A stretch of DNA of 64,000 nt, taken from contig CAYVTD010000004.1 in NCBI GenBank assembly GCA_964454445.1, positions 1 through 64,000 on the forward strand, given 5' to 3'. A program made the position numbers and the translations under genes. Shown piece by piece: positions 45,991-55,297 of the stretch (the first letter of the stretch is position 1; the number at the start of each line of letters is the position of its first letter). Source of the stretch: CAYVTD01 sp964454445 (lineage in GTDB: Bacteria; Bacteroidota; Ignavibacteria; Kapaibacteriales; UBA2268). The notes beneath the pieces were generated by a model. The model saw only the letters and a program-made list of their open reading frames with translations, was not told the DNA's origin and did not search any database.

Positions 45991-46670
45991 AGAATATCAA
46001 TAATATTATTGAATAATTTGGGCAATTTTTTTTCGAAAGTTCTAAAGCCTGTACCATGATTTCTGGCAGAAGTTCCTTTATCATGCAATCTTAAATCCAA
46101 GAGTAAATCACCCGTTCTAAATAAATCTGCAAGAAGTTCTTTATTTGTATTTTGCATAAGCTGAGCTCGATAATATTGAAAATACTCAATTCCGTCTCTT
46201 TCTTCTATAAAAGCTGAAACAAACATTAGAGCAGGAAGTTTTTCTTTAAACCTTTTTTGTAATGCATCTAGATTCCATTCTGCGATGGTTTCGCCAGATG
46301 TATGTTGAACAGAGATACTTTCTTTTTGAACTAATAAAAAAAGACCTGCTGAGTTTGGAGTTAAAGATAAAGTATAATATAACCCCAATCTACCTTTTGA
46401 ATCTAGGCTTCCATATTTTTTTATTGCTTCTAATGGATTCATAAGCCAAGCTTTATTGTTAAAAGTCAAAAGTGTTATCATACTATTTGAGCTATCTCTG
46501 TGAGTTTTTAATTCGATACCATCTATATCAGGAACAGAAAGATTGTTTTCTGTCAGCCCCATAACTCTTTCGAATGTATGCCCTACTCCTGTTGGTCCTT
46601 TCCTAATTGACTTAATAAATCCTTTTTCTTTAACAATTCTAAACTGCTTTTTAAACTCTTCCAGAGTCAT
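45987..46670 (-). CDS. MvaI/BcnI-like type II restriction endonuclease
   Basis: A 227-residue MutH-like restriction enzyme. The key region is GPTGVGHTFERVMGLTENN followed by the PD-(D/E)xK core: D48 in VPDIDG, E53 and K55 in IELKTH. The following SMITLLTF is as in MvaI/BcnI nucleases. C-terminal GDLLLDLRLHDKGTSARNHGTGFR fits the family too. MvaI and BcnI act on CCWGG and CCSGG respectively, but this enzyme's site cannot be read from sequence. It is the upstream gene of the pair, overlapping the methyltransferase start by 4 bases. Both genes look more AT-rich than their neighbours, consistent with gain by transfer. Confidence 0.82.
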   Translation of the reverse strand: MTLEEFKKQFRIVKEKGFIKSIRKGPTGVGHTFERVMGLTENNLSVPDIDGIELKTHRDSSNSMITLLTFNNKAWLMNPLEAIKKYGSLDSKGRLGLYYTLSLTPNSAGLFLLVQKESISVQHTSGETIAEWNLDALQKRFKEKLPALMFVSAFIEERDGIEYFQYYRAQLMQNTNKELLADLFRTGDLLLDLRLHDKGTSARNHGTGFRTFEKKLPKLFNNIIDIL

Positions 46671-46733
46671 TTTTTTTTCCCAAAACTAAATAAAATTTTG
46701 TAAATCAGTCTAATATAAATATAAAAAAAAATT

Positions 46734-46761
46734 GAAACTTTTTTCTTAAAAATGACTCTAA
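46734..46761 (+). promoter_or_regulatory. Possible ECF-type promoter before the sigma factor gene
   Basis: GAAAC at 46734-46738 and TCTAA at 46757-46761 (repeated at 46762-46766) stand 18 bases apart, similar to -35/-10 elements read by ECF sigma factors. If real, the sigma gene would be self-activated with a very short leader before the TTG at 46776. Confidence 0.25.
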
Positions 46762-46775
46762 TCTAATAGAACAGA

Positions 46776-47411
46776 TTGAAAACTAAAAACATAGCCAGCT
46801 TGGACAAACAAGAAGCTTTTATGTTGTTGCTCGAACCCGTTAGGGCAGATCTCTCGCGATTCGCGTATGCAATGACAGCAAATCGTGAGGACGCTTACGA
46901 CCTTGTAAGCGACACAATTCTTGTAGCTTACGAGAATTTTGAAAAAATAGAAAAAAAGGAATCGTTCAAGGCATGGCTATTCACGGTGGCGAGCCGTATT
47001 TTCAAGCGCAACAAATGGCGCCGCCGGCTCTTTGGAAATTATGACGAGGAACAAGCCGAACAGATTTCCAATCCTGAGCCTTCGCCAGATGCGAACATTG
47101 ATGTGCAATTGCTTTACGAGCAACTCGAAAAGCTACCTAAAAAGCAAAAGGAAGCGATTGTATTGTTTGAAATATCTGGCTTCTCTTTAGAGGAAATCAG
47201 GGAACTGCAAAGCGGAACGTTGTCGGGAGTGAAATCGCGATTAAAAAGAGCAAGAGAAAAACTCGCCGAACTGATGAACTCCGACATTGATAACCGCGAT
47301 TTCCCCGAAAAAGAAACTAATAGAAACAATGGAATCAATTATAAAAAAGAAAATATTATAATTTTAAACCAAAGCGAAAACGAATTAACTTTGAGCGTGA
47401 GCAATGAATAA
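46776..47411 (+). CDS. ECF RNA polymerase sigma factor
   Basis: A 211-residue sigma factor with only regions 2 and 4. Region 2 is LSRFAYAMTANREDAYDLVSDTIL with FKAWLFTVASRIFKRN. Region 4 is LEKLPKKQKEAIVLFEISGFSLEEIRELQSGTLSGVKSRLKRAREKLAEL, an HTH binding the -35 element. A 40-residue tail (NIIILNQSENELTLSVSNE) follows. The TTG start is chosen because the QEAFMLLLEPVRADLSRFA segment upstream of the ATG at 46821 belongs to the ECF fold. The stop overlaps the next gene by 8 bases, the usual sigma/anti-sigma gene arrangement. Confidence 0.87.
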   Translation: MKTKNIASLDKQEAFMLLLEPVRADLSRFAYAMTANREDAYDLVSDTILVAYENFEKIEKKESFKAWLFTVASRIFKRNKWRRRLFGNYDEEQAEQISNPEPSPDANIDVQLLYEQLEKLPKKQKEAIVLFEISGFSLEEIRELQSGTLSGVKSRLKRAREKLAELMNSDIDNRDFPEKETNRNNGINYKKENIIILNQSENELTLSVSNE

Positions 47412-49632
47412 CAAAATAAATTTAGACGAATATTTCGCAAAGGCACGTAACCAAGAGTCGTTTTTTTCTGAAGAAAATGCGCGCAATCTTCTCGAAAATA
47501 CTGCTGCAGGCTATGCCAAACCGCACCATTTGTTTAAACAGATTAAAGGAATTAAAACAATGAGTTTTATCACTAGTTCGCTTGCCGCTGCAGCTGCTGT
47601 CGCTGTCATTAGCTTCAATCTGCTCGACGGCATAGTCAACGATTCTAATAAAGAAAAACCTTTAAAGGAAAAAACAGAAACCTTTGTAACGGCACCAACT
47701 GAAATACAGAACAATGTCAAAGAAATAACTCAAGAGCTAACCTTAGCAAGTAATGAAAATAACAAAATTGAACACAAACAAACAAATACTATTACAACTA
47801 TTAAAGAACAAGAAGAAAAAACAGACAATTTTGCAGCTAATGGTACATATAATAATAGAGTACAAATAAATGTAACTACTAACAACATTAAGGGAGTTAA
47901 AATTATCGAGCTTACTCCCGACGAGCTTGCCGATTTGGGCATTACCAGAAAAGAAGGAGTATTTAAGCTATACGGTATGGTAAAAACAAACGAGCCTACT
48001 CCCATTGTGCTTACACCAACGAAAGTAAAGCTCGGCGGCTTTCCTGATAAAGATACCAGATATTTTGCCAACATCGAGCCAAGCATTATCACCGACGACA
48101 AAGGAAACCAAATTTTAACCTCATTCAGCGAGAACGGCTCGACAAGCGGGCTAAGTGCCTTTTACCAAAGGAAGATTCCCGGCACCAACCAAGGTATGAG
48201 TGCTTTCACTCTTAACGCCTTAAGTCCGGTTTCTTCAGGAAATTCTTTTTCTAACGATGCGGCAGTATCATCTCAAGTTACATATAGAAGTAATTATCAA
48301 ATTATATACGATAGAGAAAAAGACACTTTCGAGCATCTCGTTTTTTTAAACGTAGAGGATACGATTGGCATCTCGATGAATGTGATTTCAGAAGCAAAGC
48401 CCAAATCGGAAAGCTCTTCGTCAAAAGTCCAAAACCTCGATGATTCATCTAACGATTACGATTCATCAATGATTTTGATGCGCTCAACATCTCAAGTAGC
48501 ACCCGATGGGACTGGCACAATCCATACAATAGAAAGCACAGGATGGGGAAGGCATCACAATCATGTTGTTATGATGGATATACCTGAGGAAGAAGCTGCT
48601 ACTTATGGTGCTGACACTACTCAAGATATCAATATAATAATACCAAATATGGCTGAAGCTTCCCTCGGGGGAATTAAAATTGATTCTTCCAAAATGGCAG
48701 AAATCGAACTCCAAGCGAAAGAATTTTACAAACAACATTCTAATGCCGGGCTTTCGGCTCTGAGAGACCATATTGACACAATCGTAACCAATACATTTAT
48801 AAATTTTGGTTTGAATGTTGATTCCGTAATGAATTTTGTCGATTCTATTTCGAATAATGTATCAAAACATTTCTTTAGAGGCAGAATAGAAGTTTATGAT
48901 TTTTCTGATACTGCAAAGATATATAACTTTCAAAATGACTCAAACGAAGAGCCAGACACATATTTCGATTGGAAGAAGGAAAATCAAGATATTGAAACAG
49001 AAGATACCTCGAAAATCAATGATTCACATTCGGATAATTTTGGAAAAACAAAAATATCTACAGATATATCTGTTAGAAACACTCCAGATGTAAACAGACA
49101 TGCAAACGATATAACAGTAGTGCAAATTAATATAAACACACTAAAGCGAGTGAATAAACTAGTGCCGGTGGCAGTGAAATTTGAAGATAACACGGAATAC
49201 ATACTTTGGTTTGATGCCACTCCTGAGTTTATCACTAAATTACCTGAACGTTACAGAAATGATTTGATGAAAGAGTACGCAATCGCTGAAAAAACCAATG
49301 ATTTTTGCGTTGATAAGCCTATTGCTGGCAAAGAAGCATTTTTCGATGTATGGCGTTCGTGTAGTGGAGCTATTAAAAACTTGAAAGTATATCCCAATCC
49401 GGCGCAAGATGTTGTCAATGTGATGTACGAACTATCGGACGACCGTGCTGTCAGGGTTTCTCTGCACGATCTAACCGGTAAACAATGCAGAGTGCTTAGC
49501 GATATGCAAGATCAGAAGAAATGCAAATGCGAAAACAATTTTTCTATAAAAGATTTGCCTGCTGGAATGTATCTGCTAGTTTTGGAAACGGACAAAGGCG
49601 AGCAAACAGTGCAGAGATTTATTAAAGAATGA
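47404..49632 (+). CDS. Membrane-anchored protein with T9SS tail, putative anti-sigma factor
   Basis: A 742-residue protein. Residues 1-50 are cytoplasm-like and contain NLDEYFAKARNQESFFSEENARNLLEN, similar to the start of many Bacteroidota anti-sigma proteins. A transmembrane segment follows (SFITSSLAAAAAVAVISFNLLDG, about 54-76). The long exterior region (about 77-655) matches no domain I know. The last 83 residues (660-742) are a T9SS type A sorting domain: LKVYPNPAQDVVNV, VSLHDLTGKQ and LPAGMYLLVLETDKG. The gene overlaps the ECF sigma gene by 8 bases, so it is probably its anti-sigma factor. The surprise is a T9SS tail on an inner-membrane-anchored protein. The function is inferred. A strong terminator follows. 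Confidence 0.8.
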   Translation: MNNKINLDEYFAKARNQESFFSEENARNLLENTAAGYAKPHHLFKQIKGIKTMSFITSSLAAAAAVAVISFNLLDGIVNDSNKEKPLKEKTETFVTAPTEIQNNVKEITQELTLASNENNKIEHKQTNTITTIKEQEEKTDNFAANGTYNNRVQINVTTNNIKGVKIIELTPDELADLGITRKEGVFKLYGMVKTNEPTPIVLTPTKVKLGGFPDKDTRYFANIEPSIITDDKGNQILTSFSENGSTSGLSAFYQRKIPGTNQGMSAFTLNALSPVSSGNSFSNDAAVSSQVTYRSNYQIIYDREKDTFEHLVFLNVEDTIGISMNVISEAKPKSESSSSKVQNLDDSSNDYDSSMILMRSTSQVAPDGTGTIHTIESTGWGRHHNHVVMMDIPEEEAATYGADTTQDINIIIPNMAEASLGGIKIDSSKMAEIELQAKEFYKQHSNAGLSALRDHIDTIVTNTFINFGLNVDSVMNFVDSISNNVSKHFFRGRIEVYDFSDTAKIYNFQNDSNEEPDTYFDWKKENQDIETEDTSKINDSHSDNFGKTKISTDISVRNTPDVNRHANDITVVQININTLKRVNKLVPVAVKFEDNTEYILWFDATPEFITKLPERYRNDLMKEYAIAEKTNDFCVDKPIAGKEAFFDVWRSCSGAIKNLKVYPNPAQDVVNVMYELSDDRAVRVSLHDLTGKQCRVLSDMQDQKKCKCENNFSIKDLPAGMYLLVLETDKGEQTVQRFIKE

Positions 49633-49661
49633 TGTTTAGTTTGGAGTTGGGAGTTATTTTT

Positions 49662-49692
49662 AGGATGGGTTTTGCGACCTGTCCTTTTTTTT
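49662..49692 (+). terminator. Intrinsic terminator of the sigma/T9SS-tail operon
   Basis: AGGATGGG pairs with CCTGTCCT (six Watson-Crick pairs plus two G-T wobbles) around an 8-base loop, directly followed by seven or eight T. It lies 30 bases after the stop codon. Confidence 0.75.
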
Positions 49693-49896
49693 GCAAATTC
49701 ATTTGAGAAGTAACCATTGTTGCTTGGTCCAATAACTTTTTTTTATTTAAAAAAAGATGTAATGACCAATTTGTTTATAATAAAAAACAAAATTCTTAAC
49801 TTGAAAAATATGATTATTTCATTTCAAAAAAATTCCTTAAATTGTATGTCTTTAAAATGACTAAGTAGATGTACTTAACAAATTGGTTTAAGGAAA

Positions 49897-52317
49897 ATGA
49901 TAATATCACTTAAGTGGTTAAAAGAATACATAGATTTCGATTATACTCCGGAAGAACTCGACAGTATCCTTACTATGCTCGGTATTGAAGTCGAGTCAAT
50001 TAGCTATCCAGCAAGGCAATATGACGGTTTTTTCGTTGGTATTGTCTTAGAAAAAGGAATGCACCCCGACGCTGATAAGCTTTCCGTTTGCAAGGTCGAT
50101 TATGGTAACGGCGAAACTACAGTAATTTGTGGCGCTCCAAATGTCGCCAAAGGACAAAAGGTTGCTGTTGCCACGATTGGGGCAATAGTTCCAAAACTTG
50201 GTTTTGCTATCGAAAAACGAAAAATTCGCGGCATACTTTCTGAAGGAATGATCTGCAGCCAAAGTGAACTCCTCCTCGGCGAGGATAGCGATGGCATTTG
50301 GGTGCTGCCCGACGATGCCCCCATTGGCTTGCCATTAGCCCAATGGCTGCATTTAGACGATGTTTTAATGGAAATTTCGCTTACCCCTAATCGTGCCGAC
50401 TGCCTTAGCCACATAGGCATTGCCCGCGAAATTGCTGCATACAGTGGGACTAAAGTCTTAAAACCTAGCATTAACTTGTTGGAAACAAGCGAAGACATTA
50501 AGCAAAGCATTAGTATAAGCATTGAAGATATTGAGAAATGCCCTAGATATTCAGCAAGAGTCATTAGCAATGTTACAATTACGGAGTCACCCGATTGGCT
50601 TAAAAACAAGCTTAAGACAGTAGGAATGAGACCCTTGAATTTAGCTGTCGATGTAACGAATTTTGTTTTGATGGAATGCGGGCAACCCTTGCATGCTTTT
50701 GATTTGGAGAAAATCGCTGGCAACAAAATAATTGTAAAAACAGCAAACGATGGCGACAAGTTTACAACTTTAGATTCAAAAGAAAGAACTCTCGACTCGG
50801 AAATGCTAATGATTTGCGATGCTGAGCGACCAGTGGCAATTGGCGGAGTTTTGGGAGGCAAAAACAGTGAAATAACAAACAATACTACTCGGATATTGCT
50901 CGAATCAGCATACTTTCTACCAAAGTCAGTTCGCCGAACAGCAAAAAAACTTGGCATTGCAAGCGAGGCATCGCATCGCTTCGAACGCGGAGTTGATCAC
51001 GGCAATACTATATGGGCTCTCGATCGTGCTGCGGCTTTGATTGCTGAACTATCAGGCGGTAAGGTCGAAAAAGGCAGGATTGATGTTTATCCACAAGCCA
51101 TTATTTCACCTCTAATTACACTTCGATTTGACAAAGCTAGAAAAATCATCGGGGCATTTATTGACAACGATGAAATGGCAGATATTCTTAAGCAGCTTGA
51201 GTTTACAATAATCAATTCAGAGGAAGAAAAACTAACAGTACAGCCACCCACCTGGCGGGTTGATATGGAGGGCGAAATTGACCTTATCGAGGAAATTGCT
51301 CGTATGTATAATTATGATAATATTCAGCCAAAATATTCATCTATCGTTGATTACAATTCCAAGCGCATTACGAAAATGCTTGCTGTGCCGCATCTTCGCG
51401 ACAAGTTACGCAGATATTTTATCTATCGCGGGTTTGCAGAAACGCTCAATCAGAATATGATCAGCCCGAAATTAGCGAGAATTTTTACTGAAGAACCCAT
51501 TGAAATTGCGAATCCATTGGGCGAAGAAATCTCTGTTATGCGTCCAAATTTGTCTCCATCAATGCTAAAGACAGTGCAATGGAATTTACGTTTTGGCAAT
51601 AAAAATATTCGATTAATTGAAATAGGCAAGGTTTTTCAAAAAAGTAGCAATAACGAATCTGTCTTTGTGCCGGGTATTGTTGAAAAAACGAAAATGATGG
51701 TTTGCATTAGCGGTCAAATTGCTCCTTTGCATTGGTTGCCAGACAAGCATGCGGTCGGTTTCTTCGATATTAAAGGACTGCTCGAAGAACTGATTTTTTT
51801 CTTTAGAATTCCTGATATTACTTTCGGTACTATAAATAAGGATAATCCTGTTTTTTCAAATAATTCAATGACTGTGTTAAACGATAACAGAATTATCGGC
51901 TATTTTGGAGAGGTAAAAAGCGAATTTTTAAAGATTTTTGATATTGAGCAAGCAGTCTTTCTGCTCGAGCTTGATTTGTCAGAGCTTAATAACACCGAAA
52001 TACCGTATCCAAAATATATACTCGTACCTCCGTATCCAGGTATAATGCGCGATTTAGCATTTGTATTGCCATCTGAGGTTAGTGCAGGGAATATTGTTAA
52101 AACCATAAAAAATAATGGAGGAGATTATTTGCAAACGGTTGATATATTTGATGTTTACGAAGGTAAATCGATAGATAAAGGGAAAAAGAACATTGCCTTT
52201 TCACTTACTTTTTCTTCACCGGAAAAAACTCTTACCGATAATGATGTAGATAATGCAATTGATAATATTGTTAATTCGGTCGAAACCAGATTCAATGCAC
52301 AATTAAGGAAGTTTTAG
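49897..52317 (+). CDS. pheT: Phenylalanine--tRNA ligase beta subunit
   Basis: An 806-residue full-length PheT. It has a tRNA-binding OB domain (about 38-150, GVEVESIS near the start, HPDADKLSVCKVDYG, CGAPNV), the B3/B4 editing domain (about 210-385, TNFVLMECGQPLHAFD, VAIGGVLGGKNSEI) and the B5 domain (about 405-475). The catalytic-like core follows, then the C-terminal FDX-ACB anticodon domain (about 712-806, PPYPGIMRDLAFVLP, SFSLTFSSPEKTLTDNDV). It works with PheS to charge tRNA-Phe. pheS is not in the window. AAGGAAA precedes the ATG. The next gene follows after 24 bases. Confidence 0.95.
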   Translation: MIISLKWLKEYIDFDYTPEELDSILTMLGIEVESISYPARQYDGFFVGIVLEKGMHPDADKLSVCKVDYGNGETTVICGAPNVAKGQKVAVATIGAIVPKLGFAIEKRKIRGILSEGMICSQSELLLGEDSDGIWVLPDDAPIGLPLAQWLHLDDVLMEISLTPNRADCLSHIGIAREIAAYSGTKVLKPSINLLETSEDIKQSISISIEDIEKCPRYSARVISNVTITESPDWLKNKLKTVGMRPLNLAVDVTNFVLMECGQPLHAFDLEKIAGNKIIVKTANDGDKFTTLDSKERTLDSEMLMICDAERPVAIGGVLGGKNSEITNNTTRILLESAYFLPKSVRRTAKKLGIASEASHRFERGVDHGNTIWALDRAAALIAELSGGKVEKGRIDVYPQAIISPLITLRFDKARKIIGAFIDNDEMADILKQLEFTIINSEEEKLTVQPPTWRVDMEGEIDLIEEIARMYNYDNIQPKYSSIVDYNSKRITKMLAVPHLRDKLRRYFIYRGFAETLNQNMISPKLARIFTEEPIEIANPLGEEISVMRPNLSPSMLKTVQWNLRFGNKNIRLIEIGKVFQKSSNNESVFVPGIVEKTKMMVCISGQIAPLHWLPDKHAVGFFDIKGLLEELIFFFRIPDITFGTINKDNPVFSNNSMTVLNDNRIIGYFGEVKSEFLKIFDIEQAVFLLELDLSELNNTEIPYPKYILVPPYPGIMRDLAFVLPSEVSAGNIVKTIKNNGGDYLQTVDIFDVYEGKSIDKGKKNIAFSLTFSSPEKTLTDNDVDNAIDNIVNSVETRFNAQLRKF

Positions 52318-52341
52318 TATATACTATTTCATATATTTGTT

Positions 52342-54042
52342 ATGGAAGAAAAAACTGGCAATAATGATGCTAATCAAGAGGTAACCCAAGCTTTTTCGAA
52401 GCTTTGGTCAGCAATTCGGCTTGCGGCAGAGGCAATTCAGTCGGAAAAAAAGGCTAAAAACGAGTTGCTCGATAGAATAAGTTCCCTGGAGAACTCCATC
52501 GATTCCGATGTGAAGCGATTTTGGGATTTGAACTCGAAAGTTGTTGAATTGCAATCAATTATTAACAGCAAAGATGCCGATATCGCCATTCTTAAACAAA
52601 CGAATAAAAATAATGAACTCGCTATTGGAGACCTTAAGAACCAGATAATTGCTTCTCAATATGAAGTTAAACAATCTGATCTTGAGTTTCGAAAGCTAAA
52701 GCCAGTTATCGAAAGCATGGAGCAGCTGCAACTGAATTACAATGCATTAGAAGAAGAAAACGTCAATTACGTCGAAGAAATTAGAACACTCAATAAGTAC
52801 AAAAAAGATTACGAAGTCTTGCAAAGTGAAATACAGGGGCTCAACGAACAAATAATCCAAAAAGACAAAGAATTAAGAGATTACGAATACACAAGGATTG
52901 GGCTTGCTCAAAAAAACAATTTAATAAACGAAAAAAACAGGGAGATAACTTCTTTAAAAGACAAAATTTCCTTGATTGAAAGTAGATTACTTATTTTTGA
53001 AAAGAAAACCAAAGACTTAGAACAAGTGCAATCTGATTTTAATAAACTTAAAGAAGAGTTTGATGAAATATCTAATAACTATAAAATTTTACAAGATAAT
53101 AGTGAAATTGCAATTAAAAGTAAGAATGATAATATAGTCCGCCTTCAGAATTCTGTAAACGAATTGGAGCAAATCAAGGGTGAATATGATTCTTTGAAAG
53201 AAGAATATAAGGAATTACAATTAAACCACAAGCACATCTCAACACAGAAATTGATGCTCGAAAACCAGCTCTCTTTATCAACTGGCGATTTTAAGAAAAG
53301 GGAAACCGAGTTAAATTCGATTATTAAAGATTTAAATAAAACTCTTGATTCTTTTGCGAAAGAAAAACTCGAATTGACTGAAATTATTGCTGGTCAAGAA
53401 AAATCGATTGATGATTTTTCACAAAAATTTATTAATTACAATATTGAAAAGAAACATCTTGAAAAATCTTCCGACGAGAAATCGACTTTCATTCAAGAAC
53501 TTAACGATAAATTGCGCCTGTTAAAAGAGGATTTTAATAAGCAGAATTTAGAATTGAACGAACTGAAAGAAGAGAATGAAATTTTAAAGCTGTTTGAAGA
53601 GGAAGTATCCGAAAAAAATAATGAAATCTCATTATTAAAAGATGAGATTCAGGGTTATAAAAAAAATATTGAAGATTTGAACAATAGAATCACTTATTTG
53701 GACAACATCGAAGAAGATAGCACATTAGCAAATATTAAAATAAAAGATTTATCCAATCAATTATCAATGAATGAAACTTTAATTAATGATCTGCAAAATA
53801 AGTTGTTAGTATTAGAAAATGAAAAAAATTATTTAGAGACTACTATTAAGCGCTTAAACGAAAATATTAGCTCTTATGAAACTGAGTTGAGCGAAAGGGA
53901 TAGCAATGCTATCTTTTTGAAAAACAAGATAGATAAACAAGAAGAATATTTAGCTCATATAGAGAATAAGAAAAAGGCTATCGTCAGCAAACTCGATGAT
54001 GTAATCAAAAAAATTGACGAAAAAATGAACGAGAGAAATTAA
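52342..54042 (+). CDS. Long coiled-coil protein, unknown function
   Basis: A 566-residue protein that is almost wholly heptad-repeat coiled coil (repeats of LEQVQSDFNKLKEEF and SLKEEYKELQ type), lacking a signal peptide or membrane segment. A short N-terminal part (QEVTQAFSKLWSAIRLAAEAIQSEK) and the C-terminal KKAIVSKLDDVIKKIDEKMNER are its most regular ends. It begins 24 bases after pheT and stops 9 bases before pdxB. A cytoskeletal or cell-division-associated role (ZapB-like, as small coiled-coil genes follow pheT in some Bacteroidota) is a guess from context. I do not recognise the family. Confidence 0.75.
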   Translation: MEEKTGNNDANQEVTQAFSKLWSAIRLAAEAIQSEKKAKNELLDRISSLENSIDSDVKRFWDLNSKVVELQSIINSKDADIAILKQTNKNNELAIGDLKNQIIASQYEVKQSDLEFRKLKPVIESMEQLQLNYNALEEENVNYVEEIRTLNKYKKDYEVLQSEIQGLNEQIIQKDKELRDYEYTRIGLAQKNNLINEKNREITSLKDKISLIESRLLIFEKKTKDLEQVQSDFNKLKEEFDEISNNYKILQDNSEIAIKSKNDNIVRLQNSVNELEQIKGEYDSLKEEYKELQLNHKHISTQKLMLENQLSLSTGDFKKRETELNSIIKDLNKTLDSFAKEKLELTEIIAGQEKSIDDFSQKFINYNIEKKHLEKSSDEKSTFIQELNDKLRLLKEDFNKQNLELNELKEENEILKLFEEEVSEKNNEISLLKDEIQGYKKNIEDLNNRITYLDNIEEDSTLANIKIKDLSNQLSMNETLINDLQNKLLVLENEKNYLETTIKRLNENISSYETELSERDSNAIFLKNKIDKQEEYLAHIENKKKAIVSKLDDVIKKIDEKMNERN

Positions 54043-54051
54043 AACAAACAA

Positions 54052-55140
54052 ATGAAAAAAGATGTCATTTTCATAGATGAAAACATTGCTTTGCTTCCTC
54101 AAATGCTTGAAAATTGTGCTTCAGTTAACACATTTTCGGGAAGAAAATTGTCCAATAGTGATCTGATGACCAGCAACTGCAATATTCTAATTAGCCGTTC
54201 GCAAACTAAGATAAATGAAGAGCTTCTAAGTGGCACAAAAGTTAGATTTGCAGCTACAGCTACGTCTGGCATCGACCACGTTGATTTAGATTATTTGAAA
54301 AAAGAGAATATTGTGTTTGTAAACGCAAGTGGTGCTAATGCCAATTCTGTTGCCGAGTATGTAGTATATGCGATATTAAAATGGTCATTTATCAATAGCT
54401 TAGACCTTAAAGGAAAGACACTTGGCATCATTGGTTATGGAAATATTGGCAAAATTGTTGCCCGATACGGCAGTTGGCTCGGGTTGAAAGTATTAGTCAA
54501 TGATCCGCCTTTAAAAGACAACGGATTTGCTTTTCCTGGTTCTATTGATTATGTTGAGCTTCCTGAATTATGTGCTTTCTCAGACGTCATCACAAATCAT
54601 GTCCCTTTGAGTTTAAATGGACAATATCCTACAAAATACTTGTTAAATCAGAAATTAATTGATAGTATAAGAAAAAATTCTTTGTTTATTCATTCGTCAA
54701 GGGGAGGCGTTGTCGAAGAGTCGGCAATACTAGAGAGAACAAGTAAAAATGAAATTAAAATTGCTATTGATGTTTGGGAAAACGAGCCTTTTTTCGATGT
54801 AAAACTTGCTGAAATGTCAATGTTATGCTCACCGCATATAGCTGGTTATTCGAGAGATGGCAAGTTGAAAGGAACTCTTATAATGGCAGAGCAATATAGT
54901 ATTTTTTCAGGTAATACTCCTGATTATAGCTCGCTAAATAGAGAACTGGAGCTTTACAAACCTATATCAAAAGATTATTTTTCAAATTATAAATACATAA
55001 TGGAAGCTATTGAAAATAATAGACAATTTGAATATGATACAAATATTTTCAAAAAATTGTTTACATTAAATGACAAGGAAAGAGCAATAGAATTTGACTT
55101 GCAGCGTAAGAACTATCCAATTAGGAGAGAGACCCTTTGA
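54052..55140 (+). CDS. pdxB: Erythronate-4-phosphate dehydrogenase
   Basis: A 362-residue D-2-hydroxyacid dehydrogenase. The N-terminal segment FIDENIALLPQMLEN, then FAATATSGIDHVDLDYL and ASGANANSVAEYVVYAIL, are PdxB-like. The Rossmann loop is LGIIGYGNIGKIVARYG. NHVPLS, HSSRGGVVEESAIL, DVWENEPF and CSPHIAGYS carry the conserved Arg, Glu and His of the catalytic site. PdxB oxidises 4-phosphoerythronate in DXP-dependent pyridoxal phosphate synthesis. Other 2-hydroxyacid dehydrogenases are possible but the N-terminal and C-terminal fit favours PdxB. It is last in a pheT-coiled-coil-pdxB run. Confidence 0.83.
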   Translation: MKKDVIFIDENIALLPQMLENCASVNTFSGRKLSNSDLMTSNCNILISRSQTKINEELLSGTKVRFAATATSGIDHVDLDYLKKENIVFVNASGANANSVAEYVVYAILKWSFINSLDLKGKTLGIIGYGNIGKIVARYGSWLGLKVLVNDPPLKDNGFAFPGSIDYVELPELCAFSDVITNHVPLSLNGQYPTKYLLNQKLIDSIRKNSLFIHSSRGGVVEESAILERTSKNEIKIAIDVWENEPFFDVKLAEMSMLCSPHIAGYSRDGKLKGTLIMAEQYSIFSGNTPDYSSLNRELELYKPISKDYFSNYKYIMEAIENNRQFEYDTNIFKKLFTLNDKERAIEFDLQRKNYPIRRETL

Positions 55141-55297
55141 GAGTCATAATAATTATTCTGTTTAGTATCTTTTATCCAATTACAAACACAATTTATCGTT
55201 ATTTAATACTTTAAAAATATTCATTATTAAAAATGAAATAATAATTAAAAAATATTATATAATAAACTATATTAAACACTTAAAATTAAATTAAATT

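Noticed and set aside
47404..49632. A plain T9SS-secreted surface protein
   Set aside because: There is no classical signal peptide at the start. A 50-residue cytoplasm-like region precedes the hydrophobic segment and the gene overlaps a sigma factor gene, so an anti-sigma role fits better.
49633..49896. tRNA gene or T-box leader upstream of pheT
   Set aside because: No cloverleaf, T-loop consensus or T-box sequence was seen. The only structure is the terminator at 49662-49692.
50100..50957. A 285-codon open frame on the minus strand inside pheT
   Set aside because: It lies wholly within a clear, full-length pheT. Its translation is low-complexity Ser/Leu/Ile-rich with no domain, as expected for an antisense shadow.
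52342..54042. An SMC/Rad50-type ATPase
   Set aside because: The coiled coil lacks Walker A, Walker B and signature motifs at either end.
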